From: Sedimentibacter sp. MB35-C1
GTDB taxonomy: Bacteria > Bacillota > Clostridia > Tissierellales > Sedimentibacteraceae
NCBI RefSeq assembly: GCF_030913635.1
Contig: NZ_CP133188.1
Coordinates: forward strand, 2,852,001 to 2,916,000
Direction of reading: 5' to 3'
Length of the DNA: 64,000 bases
Every line of letters begins with the position of its first letter. Position 1 is the stretch's first letter. The translations under genes and the position numbers were made by a program. This document shows positions 37,374 through 50,035 of the stretch, piece by piece. A model generated the notes under the pieces. It did not search any database. It saw only the letters and a list, made by a program, of their open reading frames with translations, and was not told the origin of the DNA.

Positions 37374-37850
37374 TTATGGCAGAATAACCTGAAAAATTGT
37401 ATTGAATATAATAAGAATGAAAGCCATTACAACAACTGTAAAAATAAGGCTTTGTAAATACTTGCCATTCATTAAGTAACTCATCGATGTAAATAAAAAT
37501 ATCGGAGTTACAAGTTCAAATCCGACTCCTAAAACAAGCAGCAGACAATAGCCTATAAGCATCAATAACATTAACAATATATCTTTGGTGAAAATATATT
37601 CGACAGCAAGCTTAAATTTCTCTTTCAGAACAAAATTCTCACTTTCAGAAACTGTTTTATTAGATTCAAAAAAAATTATTTTTATCATAAATAAAACTAT
37701 TATACTGCTTAAAAACAAAGGCAGTGCTCCATATGATGAAGGAGCAGGATCATTCATATACATGTTTATAGACTCAATAAATGCACCTGTCCCTATTCCT
37801 AACAGCATAAACAAAAAAACTGTTTCCCCCGGTTTAATCTTACTTGACAT
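37374..37850 (-). CDS. tctB: Tripartite tricarboxylate transporter, small membrane subunit TctB
   Basis: A 158-residue membrane protein with four hydrophobic segments (FLFMLLGIGTGAFI, LPLFLSSIIVLFMIKI, DILLMLLMLIGYCLLLVLGV, SLIFTVVVMAFILIIFNTIF). Size and position between tctC and tctA identify it as TctB, the poorly conserved small subunit. Confidence 0.82.
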   Translation of the reverse strand: MSSKIKPGETVFLFMLLGIGTGAFIESINMYMNDPAPSSYGALPLFLSSIIVLFMIKIIFFESNKTVSESENFVLKEKFKLAVEYIFTKDILLMLLMLIGYCLLLVLGVGFELVTPIFLFTSMSYLMNGKYLQSLIFTVVVMAFILIIFNTIFQVILP

Positions 37851-37899
37851 TAACTCACATCCTTAATATATTGAAAATCATACGAGGATCGATTGAAAT

Positions 37900-38940
37900 C
37901 TAATTTATTCCAAGTTCTCCCGGAGATTTATCTATTGTTCCACTCTTATAAAATGCTTCCGCAGTATCTTTTTGCCATCTCTCAAGATATTCTTTTGCTT
38001 CATCACCTGTCAACCCTAATGGGCTTATGTTTAATTCTTCCATCAGGTTTACGTACTCTAAATCATTAAACGCTTCCGAAAATGCAGCACTTAATACATC
38101 AATTTTCTCTTGAGGAGTCCCATTATTAACAAATATACCATAGAAAGGCCCCCATGGTAAATAATCAGAAAAATCCGGATATTCTTCGGTTACTAATGGA
38201 ACTTCAGGAAGAACGCCTACACTTTCAGTCGATAATAATGTCAGATATTCGATATACCCTGCCTTATATGATTCTATACCCGATTGTACTTTACAAATTG
38301 TAAAATCTGCATGACCTCCTAGAACTGCTGCCAATGCTGACGCATCGCTATCAAATGGTATCTGATTAAACTCTGCTCCTGTTATAGCCGTAATAAATGC
38401 ACTTACAGACCATGGCATACCTCCCACACCGGTTGTTGCAATATTTATCTTACCCGGGTTAGCTAAAGCATCATCTATGAGCTCTGTAAATGTTAAATAT
38501 TTTGAACCTTTCTTTACAATAATTCCAACCTTTTCATCACCAATAACAAATACCGGCTCAAAATCTGCGTATGTAAGTTCCGATATACCCAATATTGTAT
38601 AAAGCTGAGGATTTTCAGCTCCCATCAGCAGTGTATATCCATCGCTTTTTTGTTCGTATACATACTGTGTTGCAATAGCTCCTGTTGCTCCTGGCTTGTT
38701 CTGAACTACAATGCTTTTACCAAGTATCTTTTCTGCAATGGAAGCAAGAGGTCTCATCAATGAATCTGTTCCTCCCCCTGCACCCCACTGAACAACGCCT
38801 TTTATATCATGTTCAGGAAAAGCAGGAGTATCTTCTTCCTCACATGGAGCAAGTTGCTCATTATTTGGTTCATGCATACATCCTGTCAGTAATAAAAGCA
38901 TCATGATAATAATTAACAATTCCGCTAATATTTTTTTCAT
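37900..38940 (-). CDS. tctC: TctC-family extracytoplasmic substrate-binding lipoprotein
   Basis: A 346-residue binding protein. The signal peptide has a lipobox, LLLLTGCM, so the mature protein is a lipoprotein at Cys21. The body follows the TctC/Bug pattern: VVQWGAGGGTDSLMRPLASI, IVVQNKPGATGAIATQYVYE and DFTICKVQSGIESYKAGYIE. The start is ATG 38940 with GGAGG upstream. The substrate is a carboxylate; tricarboxylates, dicarboxylates and aromatic or alicyclic acids are all known for this family. Linkage to aroD raises the possibility of quinate, dehydroquinate or shikimate. Confidence 0.92.
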   Translation of the reverse strand: MKKILAELLIIIMMLLLLTGCMHEPNNEQLAPCEEEDTPAFPEHDIKGVVQWGAGGGTDSLMRPLASIAEKILGKSIVVQNKPGATGAIATQYVYEQKSDGYTLLMGAENPQLYTILGISELTYADFEPVFVIGDEKVGIIVKKGSKYLTFTELIDDALANPGKINIATTGVGGMPWSVSAFITAITGAEFNQIPFDSDASALAAVLGGHADFTICKVQSGIESYKAGYIEYLTLLSTESVGVLPEVPLVTEEYPDFSDYLPWGPFYGIFVNNGTPQEKIDVLSAAFSEAFNDLEYVNLMEELNISPLGLTGDEAKEYLERWQKDTAEAFYKSGTIDKSPGELGIN

Positions 38941-39066
38941 ATTTCCTCCAATTACTCTGTATAAATTTATAGTTATAAAAAGCATATCATATGGTACAGA
39001 TGGGATAAATATGACTGTTTAATCGAAAGCCCTTAAGGACAGTTTTATTAAAAAAATAGCAAATCT

Positions 39067-39093
39067 AGAAAATCTGCCTTTTGACAGATTCTC
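39067..39093 (-). terminator. Probable terminator after the DUF1858 gene
   Basis: On the minus strand GAGAATCTGTC, loop AAAA, GGCAGATTTTC, followed further on by a T-run (TATTTTTTT). It separates this unit from tctC. Confidence 0.5.
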
Positions 39094-39107
39094 ATTGTTA
39101 TAATTAT

Positions 39108-39308
39108 TTATTTAAAATCTGCACTATTCAATCTGTCTAACATTTCCGCCAAATTCAATTCATAATTCGCAGCAATAACTTCAACAGTATCAAACAAGTT
39201 GTTGCAAAGCAGGCATTTTCCAGTAATCTCGTCATATTCATGAAAAATTTTTTCTGTTTTCGGATACTTTTCAACTATATCCAACGTTGTCATATCTTTG
39301 GTAATCAT
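39108..39308 (-). CDS. DUF1858-domain protein
   Basis: A 66-residue protein that opens MITKDMTTLDIVEKYPKTEK and continues KIFHEYDEITGKCLLCNNLF. The N-terminal part has the DUF1858 pattern (a small helical domain often found with iron-sulphur or redox proteins), with a CxxC pair (CLLC) after it. It lies 21 bp behind a small ferredoxin gene. The function is unknown. Confidence 0.75.
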   Translation of the reverse strand: MITKDMTTLDIVEKYPKTEKIFHEYDEITGKCLLCNNLFDTVEVIAANYELNLAEMLDRLNSADFK

Positions 39309-39329
39309 TTATACAGCCTCCTAGTAATT

Positions 39330-39509
39330 TTATTTTCCTTCATCAATCATAATAATTGCATTAGCTGGACATAAGTTATAGCACATCCCACATCCATTGC
39401 ATTTGTCTGAATCAATAATAACTTTTTCTTCAAATTTCAGCGCCTTGCATCTTGTTCTGAAGCACATCCTGCACATTTTACATTTTTCTGTATTTATCTT
39501 ATATTTCAT
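39330..39509 (-). CDS. Small 4Fe-4S ferredoxin-like protein
   Basis: A 59-residue protein with two cysteine groups: CKMCRMCFRTRC and CNGCGMCYNLCP. The second is a standard CxxCxxCxxxCP site for a 4Fe-4S cluster. The first has CxxCxxC followed by four residues and Cys without the proline, so it departs slightly from the standard motif but should also bind a cluster. I chose ATG 39509 over a GTG four codons upstream, since GTGGAG reads as the ribosome site. It would carry electrons in the cytoplasm; the partner enzyme is not known. Confidence 0.85.
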   Translation of the reverse strand: MKYKINTEKCKMCRMCFRTRCKALKFEEKVIIDSDKCNGCGMCYNLCPANAIIMIDEGK

Positions 39510-39551
39510 AAAAATCTCCACTGTGGTATCCGATATTTAACTGTATCCAAA

Positions 39552-40442
39552 CTAAATGTTTATTTTACCTGTTGCAAGGATAACGGCTGAGCCTCCTACT
39601 CTTATCTTTTCATTCCCATTTTCCAATATGATCTGAGTAACTATTCTTGAAGGTCTTTCAAGCTTTTCTCCTTGAACAATGTTATTTAAACTATCTAATC
39701 TGATAATACCATAATCATATAAATAATAGGTCAATGCTCCATTTGATGTCCCGGTTGCAGCTTCTTCATCTATTCCATACAATGGTGCAAAATTTCTTGA
39801 ATGAATTTTTCCATCATCAGAGTTAACTGTAAACGCGTGGACTCCGACCACCTTATGCTTTTCAGACAACGAGGTAAGAGATTCCAAATCAGGATTAATC
39901 TTTTCAAGTTCATTTTCATTTTTTACAGGCAGCATAATATCTATTAGTCCTGTAGATACCTTTTTAGGAATCAATTCAATATCAGAATATTTACTACATA
40001 TTCCCTGTGCCCTTGAATCAAGTCCCATAACGCTGTAAAGCTCATTTATATCTTCTTCGGAGAAAATTGTATCAAATATCTTAGGATATGCCATATCCAT
40101 CAATATTAAGTCGTTATCTGCCATAATTTCCAATTCCCCTGCCAAAGTTATATTTATATATTTACCCGGTTTGATTATTCCTTGATTGAGTAATGCATGA
40201 AAGGAAGCTATTGTAGCATGACCGCATAAATCAACTTCCGACACAGGCGTAAAATACCTTATATTAAATGTTTCATTTCCCAATTTTTTAATAAATGCCG
40301 TTTCTGAATATCTAAGTTCCGCCGCTGTCTTAATCATAATTTCATCTGAAGGAAAATCCGCTCCATCCGGAAGCATCACAATTCCTGCAGGATTTCCCCC
40401 GAACAGCCTGTCTGTAAATGCATCAACAATACTAAATTTCAT
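39552..40442 (-). CDS. PhzF family isomerase
   Basis: A 296-residue protein of the PhzF/YddE family (diaminopimelate epimerase-like fold). It opens MKFSIVDAFTDRLFGGNPAG, with the catalytic Glu in LRYSETAFI, the substrate motif EVDLCGHATIASFHAL and the second-half equivalents YGIDEEAATGTSNGALTYYL and RPSRI. Most members have unknown substrates. It lies upstream of the ferredoxin and DUF1858 genes on the same strand, 40 bp away, so a shared transcript is possible. Confidence 0.9.
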   Translation of the reverse strand: MKFSIVDAFTDRLFGGNPAGIVMLPDGADFPSDEIMIKTAAELRYSETAFIKKLGNETFNIRYFTPVSEVDLCGHATIASFHALLNQGIIKPGKYINITLAGELEIMADNDLILMDMAYPKIFDTIFSEEDINELYSVMGLDSRAQGICSKYSDIELIPKKVSTGLIDIMLPVKNENELEKINPDLESLTSLSEKHKVVGVHAFTVNSDDGKIHSRNFAPLYGIDEEAATGTSNGALTYYLYDYGIIRLDSLNNIVQGEKLERPSRIVTQIILENGNEKIRVGGSAVILATGKINI

Positions 40443-40574
40443 TTAAATCATCCTTTCCGCATAGATAATCTTAAAATATTATGTAGTCAATAATTTTATT
40501 ATACCATGATTTAATATTTGTTTCACCATTATTTTCCTCACAAACTTTTATGTCGGTAATATTTTAAATAAAAA

Positions 40575-40599
40575 AATCCTATCAGCATAAGATAGGATT
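40575..40599 (-). terminator. Terminator of the rRNA-tRNA operon
   Basis: On the minus strand AATCCTATC, loop TTATGCT, GATAGGATT, then TTTTTATTT. It lies about 22 bp after tRNA-Arg, the last tRNA of the cluster. Confidence 0.88.
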
Positions 40600-40621
40600 A
40601 CTTTTATTTGCTAAAATCAAA

Positions 40622-40695
40622 TGCACCGTGAGGGATTCGAACCCACGACCTTTCGGTTCGTAGCCGAACACTCTATCCAACTGAGCTAACGGTGC
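40622..40695 (-). tRNA. tRNA-Arg (ACG)
   Basis: Acceptor GCACCGT/ACGGTGC, anticodon loop CTACGAA, T-loop TTCGAAT. CCA is not encoded. The first base of the anticodon is expected to be deaminated to inosine. It is the last tRNA in the operon. Confidence 0.97.
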
Positions 40696-40704
40696 AAGAT
40701 ATTT

Positions 40705-40778
40705 TGGAGGCGCCATCCAGATTTGAACTGGAGATCTAGGTGTTGCAGACCTGTGCCTTACCACTTGGCTATAGCGCC
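40705..40778 (-). tRNA. tRNA-Cys (GCA)
   Basis: Acceptor GGCGCTA/TGGCGCC with discriminator T (U), the expected identity base, and anticodon GCA. CCA is encoded. Confidence 0.97.
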
Positions 40779-40793
40779 TTAATATTAAGTTTT

Positions 40794-40871
40794 TGGGGTG
40801 AATAGTGGGATTCGAACCCACGACCTCCAGAGCCACAATCTGGCGCCCTAACCAACTAGGCCATATCCACC
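40794..40871 (-). tRNA. tRNA-His (GTG)
   Basis: Acceptor GTGGATA/TATTCAC, anticodon GTG, discriminator C and an encoded G at position -1, both identity features of tRNA-His. CCA is encoded. Confidence 0.97.
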
Positions 40872-40882
40872 AAAATATAATT

Positions 40883-40956
40883 TGGAGCGGGTGAAGGGAA
40901 TCGGACCCTCGCGACCAGCTTGGAAGGCTGGGGCTCTACCATTGAGCTACACCCGC
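40883..40956 (-). tRNA. tRNA-Gly (TCC)
   Basis: Acceptor GCGGGTG with its complement, anticodon loop CTTCCAA, encoded CCA. It reads GGA and GGG. Confidence 0.96.
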
Positions 40957-40971
40957 AAAATAAATTTATAT

Positions 40972-41046
40972 TGGAGCGGAAGACGAGATTCGAACTCGCG
41001 ACCCTCGCCTTGGCAAGGCGATGCTCTACCACTGAGCCACTTCCGC
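40972..41046 (-). tRNA. tRNA-Gly (GCC)
   Basis: Acceptor GCGGAAG with its complement, anticodon loop TTGCCAA, encoded CCA. It reads GGC and GGU. Confidence 0.96.
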
Positions 41047-41048
41047 AA

Positions 41049-41133
41049 TGGTGGAAGAGATTGGATTCGAACCAATGAAGGCGGTGCCAACGGATTTACA
41101 GTCCGTCCCCTTTAGCCACTCGGGAACTCTTCC
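41049..41133 (-). tRNA. tRNA-Tyr (GTA)
   Basis: A class II tRNA with a long variable arm, acceptor GGAAGAG, anticodon GTA and encoded CCA. Only two bases separate it from the following tRNA-Gly. Confidence 0.96.
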
Positions 41134-41151
41134 TTATTTTTAATGTTACAA

Positions 41152-41224
<73 letters not shown>

Positions 41225-41281
41225 ATATATAATTATATTACGCCAATAATTTACCTCTTCGGCTATACTTCTTTTTTAAAA

Positions 41282-41358
41282 TGGCGACCTGGAAGGGGCT
41301 CGAACCCTCGACCTCCAGCGTGACAGGCTGGCATTCTAACCAACTGAACTACCAGGCC
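41282..41358 (-). tRNA. tRNA-Asp (GTC)
   Basis: Acceptor GGCCTGG/CCAGGTC, anticodon loop TGTCACG, discriminator G, encoded CCA. Confidence 0.96.
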
Positions 41359-41435
41359 GCTTTTGCAGTTAATCACTGCATTTGACCTACCAAACATTCT
41401 TCAGAAAACTCTGATTAATGAAGTTAGGACTTAAG

Positions 41436-41508
41436 TGGAAACTATAGGGCTCGAACCTATGACCCCCTGCTTGTAAGGCAGATGCTCTCCCAACTGAGCT
41501 AAGCTTCC
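41436..41508 (-). tRNA. tRNA-Val (TAC)
   Basis: Acceptor GGAAGCT/AGTTTCC, anticodon loop CTTACAA, discriminator A. CCA is not encoded. Confidence 0.95.
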
Positions 41509-41515
41509 ATATTTA

Positions 41516-41587
41516 TGACCCTACCGGGACTCGAACCCGGGTTATCGCCGTGAAAGGGCGGTGTCTTAACCGCTTGACCATAGGGCC
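41516..41587 (-). tRNA. tRNA-Glu (TTC)
   Basis: Acceptor GGCCCTA/TAGGGTC, anticodon loop CTTTCAC. CCA is not encoded. Confidence 0.96.
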
Positions 41588-41598
41588 ATCATATTTTT

Positions 41599-41674
41599 TG
41601 GTAGCGGGAGCTGGATTCGAACCAACGGCCTCCGGGTTATGAGCCCGACGAGCTTCCAACTGCTCTATCCCGCG
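41599..41674 (-). tRNA. Initiator tRNA-Met (CAT)
   Basis: Anticodon CAT in loop CTCATAA flanked by GGG and CCC at the base of the stem, and an unpaired first base (C1 opposite U72). Both are marks of the initiator. CCA is encoded. Confidence 0.95.
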
Positions 41675-41729
41675 ACGATAATTCTTGCCAAAGCTTCATA
41701 TATGGCCCTATTATCATGCTTATTACTGA

Positions 41730-41801
41730 CTCCGAGGGTGGGGCTCGAACCCACGACCTACCGGTTAACAGCCGGTTGCTCCACCATTGAGCTACCTCGG
41801 A
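41730..41801 (-). tRNA. tRNA-Asn (GTT)
   Basis: Acceptor TCCGAGG/CCTCGGA, anticodon GTT, discriminator G. CCA is not encoded. It is the first tRNA, four bases behind 5S rRNA. Confidence 0.96.
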
Positions 41802-41805
41802 ATAA

Positions 41806-41922
41806 CCCGGCGACGTCTTACTTTCCCAGGCAGTTGCCCGCCAAGTATCATCAGCGCTGAAGAGCTTAACTTCCGTGTTCGAGATGGGTACGGGTGTGTC
41901 CTCTTCGCTATTGTCACCAGAT
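41806..41922 (-). rRNA. rrf: 5S rRNA
   Basis: About 117 nt. The ends CTGGTGAC and GTCGCCGG pair, and the core CCCATCTCGAACACGG and the loop GGGCAACTGCC region are typical. It lies between 23S and tRNA-Asn; ends are set by pairing and may be off by a few bases. Confidence 0.95.
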
Positions 41923-41938
41923 ATATAAAAGTTCTTTC

Positions 41939-41960
41939 AGAACTTTCAAAATCGCATAGG
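41939..41960 (-). other. 3' arm of the 23S processing stem
   Basis: On the minus strand CCTATGCGATTTTGAAAGTTCT pairs with AGAACTTTGAAAATTGCATAGG at 45263-45284 (20 of 22 positions). The two lie on either side of 23S, as expected for an RNase III or Mini-III processing stalk. Confidence 0.75.
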
Positions 41961-42105
41961 AATTTTTAGATTAGACATTTTTGCGCAGTCTCATTCACCA
42001 ATTTACTTGCTCCTTGCGTCGCATAAATTGGGAATTCGTTGCGAATGACCTACCTTCAATTTTTTTCTCCTTTTAGTCGAAAAAATTGGGTTAGGGCATC
42101 TTTGA

Positions 42106-45163
<3,058 letters not shown>

Positions 45164-45262
45164 TGTTTGTCATTGTTATGTCTTCATAACATTTTGTTTT
45201 GGTTAAATTGTATTTGTTTTATTTAAAATTTGAATTTAACTAATGTCTTCTCTTTTCATTTT

Positions 45263-45284
45263 CCTATGCAATTTTCAAAGTTCT
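45263..45284 (-). other. 5' arm of the 23S processing stem
   Basis: It lies in the 16S-23S spacer and pairs with 41939-41960 in the 23S-5S spacer. The 207-bp spacer holds no tRNA. Confidence 0.75.
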
Positions 45285-45335
45285 GTGGTTTTATACTGTA
45301 TCCTTCAGTCTTGCTTTACTTTTATTTAAAGCAAG

Positions 45336-45352
45336 CAATAAAACAGCATAAG
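45336..45352 (-). other. 3' arm of the 16S processing stem
   Basis: CAATAAAACAGCATAAG on the plus strand is the exact 17-base complement of the arm at 47109-47125. The two would form the stalk that brackets the 16S precursor. Confidence 0.8.
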
Positions 45353-45360
45353 TCCTTTAG

Positions 45361-47018
<1,658 letters not shown>

Positions 47019-47108
47019 TATTCTTGCTCAAGATAGCGCTTAGCTTATCTTTGTCTTTCTTTACTTTGGTTCTTTAGTTCTTTTTTTCTTTGAACTCTCA
47101 AAGGTTTC

Positions 47109-47125
47109 TTATGCTGTTTTATTGT
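47109..47125 (-). other. 5' arm of the 16S processing stem
   Basis: In the leader, about 90 nt before 16S; exact complement of 45336-45352. Confidence 0.8.
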
Positions 47126-47160
47126 CTAGGTTCTTCGCTGTTTTTTGCGACAGCTTAAGT

Positions 47161-47424
47161 AGTTTATCACATCTCATCAATGTTGTCAACTGTTTTTTTA
47201 TTTCCAAATCTTTATAAACCGGAATGAAATCTTATCATATTTAACAACTAATGTCAAGTATGTTTTTCATTTTGTTTGCCGTCCTCATCGACAGCTTTGT
47301 TAGTTTAGCATAACTCGAATTCGATGTCAACTGTTTTTTCTATATTTTTTTATCTTATATTCAGTCTATGTGTTCCAAATTCGAAGTGCTTAATAATTGT
47401 AGCTTACTTGATTGCCTTTGTCAA
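47161..47424 (-). promoter_or_regulatory. Four tandem rRNA promoters
   Basis: On the minus strand, four perfect TTGACA boxes each stand 17 bases from a -10 box: 47424-47419 with TACAAT at 47401-47396; 47330-47325 with TAAACT at 47307-47302; 47257-47252 with TAAGAT at 47234-47229; 47189-47184 with TAAACT at 47166-47161. Spacing between them is about 68-94 bp. The ~650 bp between 16S and the rightward pilC-like gene holds these, the leader and the opposing promoter; no gene is seen. Confidence 0.85.
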
Positions 47425-47604
47425 TCCCCTTTTTATCTTTTTAGTTTTCCTTTTATATTTGGACTTTTGTAGCTTAATTGTTAGCGAACAAATCTATTAT
47501 ATGAAGTCACCGGCTAATGTTTCATTCAAAACATATGCTTATCATTATAAATTTCAATATTTATGAGAATTTTAACGAATTATGTAAAATTATAGATAAT
47601 ATTG

Positions 47605-47633
47605 TTGAGTTTAAAACCTAATTATAATATAAT
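47605..47633 (+). promoter_or_regulatory. Promoter of the third T4P-like locus
   Basis: TTGAGT (47605-47610), 17 bases, TATAAT (47628-47633), 37 bp before the pilC-like start codon. Confidence 0.65.
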
Positions 47634-47670
47634 TATTTAAATGCTACAAATTATACAGGATGGTGGATAT

Positions 47671-48720
47671 ATGAAAAACGCATCAGTTAATAATCTTTCT
47701 TCATCTGAATTATCTTATTTTTGTACTCAGGTTGCAATGATATTGAAATCGGGAATGCTGATTTCTGACGGTATCAACTGGATGTACACTGACATGGAAG
47801 ATGGAAATATTAAGCAGGTTCTTGGCTTGTTAAGATCCGAACTTTCTGGCAAGGTTCCTTTGTATAAGGCAATGGAAAATTCCGGTTGCTTTCCTCCATA
47901 TATAATAAATATGTGTCAGATAGGAAGTATGACAGGGCGGTTGGATGATGTATTAAACGCTTTAGCAGAATACTATGATAGAGAATCGTATTTAAAATCA
48001 AAGATACGAAATTCTGTATTTTATCCCTTAATGCTGTTTATTATGATGTCTTTTGTAATTATTATTCTTGTCACAAAAATATTTCCAATATTTGAAAGCA
48101 TGATCCAAGAGCTAGGATATACTAAAAACTCGTTTGCAATATCTTTTTCAACAGGTGTCATTATAGGTAAGGTTGTCTTAATTACTGTGCTCGCATCAAT
48201 GATATTAATTGCTGTTGCATACATACTCTCCCGTACAGACAGCGGAAAAACAATTTTAAATAAACTTTTAAATAATTTTGTCTTTTCAAAATCAATAATG
48301 AAAAAAATTACTGCTTACAGATTTGCTTCAAGCATGTCTTTGCTGTTATCAAGCGGAATGAATGTTGAAAATTCAATTAACACACTTCTCGACATAGTAC
48401 AAGAACTCGAACTAAAAAGCAAAATCAAAAAATGCAGTGATTATTTAAGTTCGGGAAATGACTTTGTTGAATCAGTTTCAAAATTATCATTGTTTTCGAG
48501 CATGCATTTACAAATGCTCAATATGGGTCAGCGAACAGGAGAAATGGACGTTGTAATGAGAAAACTTACAAACATATACGAATCTGAAGCAGATCAATCT
48601 ATAAATAGAGCGGTTTCGTTGATAGAACCAGTTCTTGTAGGTACCTTGTGCATTGTAATCGGATTTATATTGATTTCTGTCATGCTTCCTTTAATGAATA
48701 TAATGTCTTCAATTGCTTAA
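47671..48720 (+). CDS. PilC/GspF-like platform protein (third locus)
   Basis: A 349-residue polytopic protein with two T2SF domains: SELSYFCTQVAMILKSGMLI ... MCQIGSMTGRLDDVL, then TAYRFASSMSLLLSSGMNVE ... MLNMGQRTGEMDVVM, and a final transmembrane helix. It is about 50 residues shorter than PilC at 19898, because the N-terminal ARM-like domain is missing. I place the start at ATG 47671, which has GGTGG upstream; the codon at 47641 lacks a ribosome site. It starts a six-gene rightward unit. Confidence 0.88.
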   Translation: MKNASVNNLSSSELSYFCTQVAMILKSGMLISDGINWMYTDMEDGNIKQVLGLLRSELSGKVPLYKAMENSGCFPPYIINMCQIGSMTGRLDDVLNALAEYYDRESYLKSKIRNSVFYPLMLFIMMSFVIIILVTKIFPIFESMIQELGYTKNSFAISFSTGVIIGKVVLITVLASMILIAVAYILSRTDSGKTILNKLLNNFVFSKSIMKKITAYRFASSMSLLLSSGMNVENSINTLLDIVQELELKSKIKKCSDYLSSGNDFVESVSKLSLFSSMHLQMLNMGQRTGEMDVVMRKLTNIYESEADQSINRAVSLIEPVLVGTLCIVIGFILISVMLPLMNIMSSIA

Positions 48721-48732
48721 GAAAGGATTTCT

Positions 48733-49032
48733 ATGTTGAAAAATATTAAATTAAAAATCTTTACAATAATTTTTATTATTTTTTTTATCTGCTATTTTTA
48801 TAATTCTGTTGAAAATGTTCATAGTTCAGCTGAAAAGGAAAAGTACGACATATTAGCAGATGCGATTAAGAGAAGTGCTGTTCAGTGTTACGCAATTGAA
48901 GGATTTTATCCACCTGATATTACGTATCTGGAAAATGAATACGGATTAATTATTGATCATAACAAGTATGTAATAAGCTACTCTATTTTTGCTTCAAATA
49001 TAATGCCTGATATAGAAATATATTTAAAATAA
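48733..49032 (+). CDS. Small membrane-anchored pseudopilin-like protein (third locus)
   Basis: A 99-residue protein with a basic N-terminus, one hydrophobic helix (IFTIIFIIFFICYFYNSV) and a small domain containing IKRSAVQCYAIEGFYPPDIT and YLENEYGLIIDHNKYVISYS. The latter resembles the GspG/pilin pattern in which a helix is followed by a Tyr-Pro-rich loop and strands. It lacks a prepilin cleavage site, so it may be a permanently anchored pilin-like subunit. The same motif recurs beside DUF4860 genes in Clostridia as far as I recall. Confidence 0.6.
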   Translation: MLKNIKLKIFTIIFIIFFICYFYNSVENVHSSAEKEKYDILADAIKRSAVQCYAIEGFYPPDITYLENEYGLIIDHNKYVISYSIFASNIMPDIEIYLK

Positions 49033-49043
49033 GGAAGAGCTAA

Positions 49044-49526
49044 ATGATTAAAGAAAAAAATTCAAATAAATTTTCGTTTCAATTTGTTTTTATTATGCTT
49101 CTTTTCCTGATGATTGTTATTTTATCAGTAATGATTATATTGCTTGGAAAAGATGTATACTTGGGTATTAATTGCAATAGGAACTCTAATTATACAAAAA
49201 GAGTTTCTTTGTCATATGTTTCAAATAAAATACGTCAAAATGACGAGAACGGCAATATCCGTATTGAAGATATAAATGGCAATAATGCAATAGTCATAAC
49301 TGAAACATATGATACAGAAAATTACGAAACATGGATTTATTATTATGATAACAGCATTTACGAAATGTTTACAGATGCAGGCATGAAATTTAATCCTGAT
49401 GACGGAATGAGGATAATGGATGTAGAAAACTTCGAAATAGAAAAACTTTCTAGTGATTTGTACAAGTTTACTACATCTGAAAATGATAAAACTTCTGAAC
49501 TTATAATAAATTTATATTCTGAATAA
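49044..49526 (+). CDS. DUF4860-type membrane protein (third locus)
   Basis: A 160-residue protein with one N-terminal transmembrane helix (FVFIMLLFLMIVILSVMIIL) and a beta-rich outer domain (ITETYDTENYETWIYYYDNS, IYEMFTDAGMKFNPDDGMRI). The sequence fits DUF4860, a family found in small clostridial T4P-like loci. The helix region is not a classical prepilin leader. Function unknown; position suggests a minor-pilin or assembly role. Confidence 0.65.
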   Translation: MIKEKNSNKFSFQFVFIMLLFLMIVILSVMIILLGKDVYLGINCNRNSNYTKRVSLSYVSNKIRQNDENGNIRIEDINGNNAIVITETYDTENYETWIYYYDNSIYEMFTDAGMKFNPDDGMRIMDVENFEIEKLSSDLYKFTTSENDKTSELIINLYSE

Positions 49527-49535
49527 GAGGTTAAA

Positions 49536-50033
49536 ATGAAAAACAAGGTCTCTATAAACTTAGAATTATCTCTGGTTGAAATAATTATATCCATATTAAT
49601 ATTCGCCGTATCCGGAGTAATAATCTTAAACTGCTTTGCAGCAGCAAAATTTACCCAATTAAAAGCAAATGATATGGTTACAGCCGGTAATATAATACAA
49701 TCAACTGCAGAAATTATTAAGTCTTCTAATAACATAGATGAAATGAACGATTATATGGATAGTAACTTCAATGCAATTAAATCAAATGGCAATAACATAA
49801 GTTATATAAACTATTTAAGTAATACCTGGACTGCATGTTCAGAGCATGACAGTGAATACAGCATAATGATTGAAATCAGCAGTTCACACAGAAGCTCGGG
49901 AATTCTAAAAGATATTGTAATAACCGCTCTAAAATCAAAACCATATCCATTTATTGACAGGGAGCACAATAGTACAGTCGTATATAAAATCGAAACCAAG
50001 AAATTCTTCCCGCTTAACGATGTAAGGAGGTAG
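49536..50033 (+). CDS. Prepilin-like protein with degenerate leader (third locus)
   Basis: A 165-residue protein. Its N-terminus MKNKVSINLELSLVEIIISI keeps the Glu+5-type residue (LSLVEI) and the hydrophobic helix (IIISILIFAVSGVIILNCFA), but the residue before the would-be cleavage site is Glu or Leu instead of Gly. It may escape normal processing by PilD or have a different cleavage point. The C-terminal domain is mixed alpha/beta. It ends three bases before the start of the next gene. Confidence 0.65.
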   Translation: MKNKVSINLELSLVEIIISILIFAVSGVIILNCFAAAKFTQLKANDMVTAGNIIQSTAEIIKSSNNIDEMNDYMDSNFNAIKSNGNNISYINYLSNTWTACSEHDSEYSIMIEISSSHRSSGILKDIVITALKSKPYPFIDREHNSTVVYKIETKKFFPLNDVRR

Positions 50034-50035
50034 CT

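Noticed and set aside
40582-41115. Open frames of 77-84 codons over the tRNA cluster
   Set aside because: They are produced by the repeated tRNA structures; the tRNA genes on the minus strand explain the region fully.
41359-41435. Possible additional tRNA between tRNA-Asp and tRNA-Val
   Set aside because: No acceptor stem, T-loop or anticodon stem can be formed; it is a spacer.
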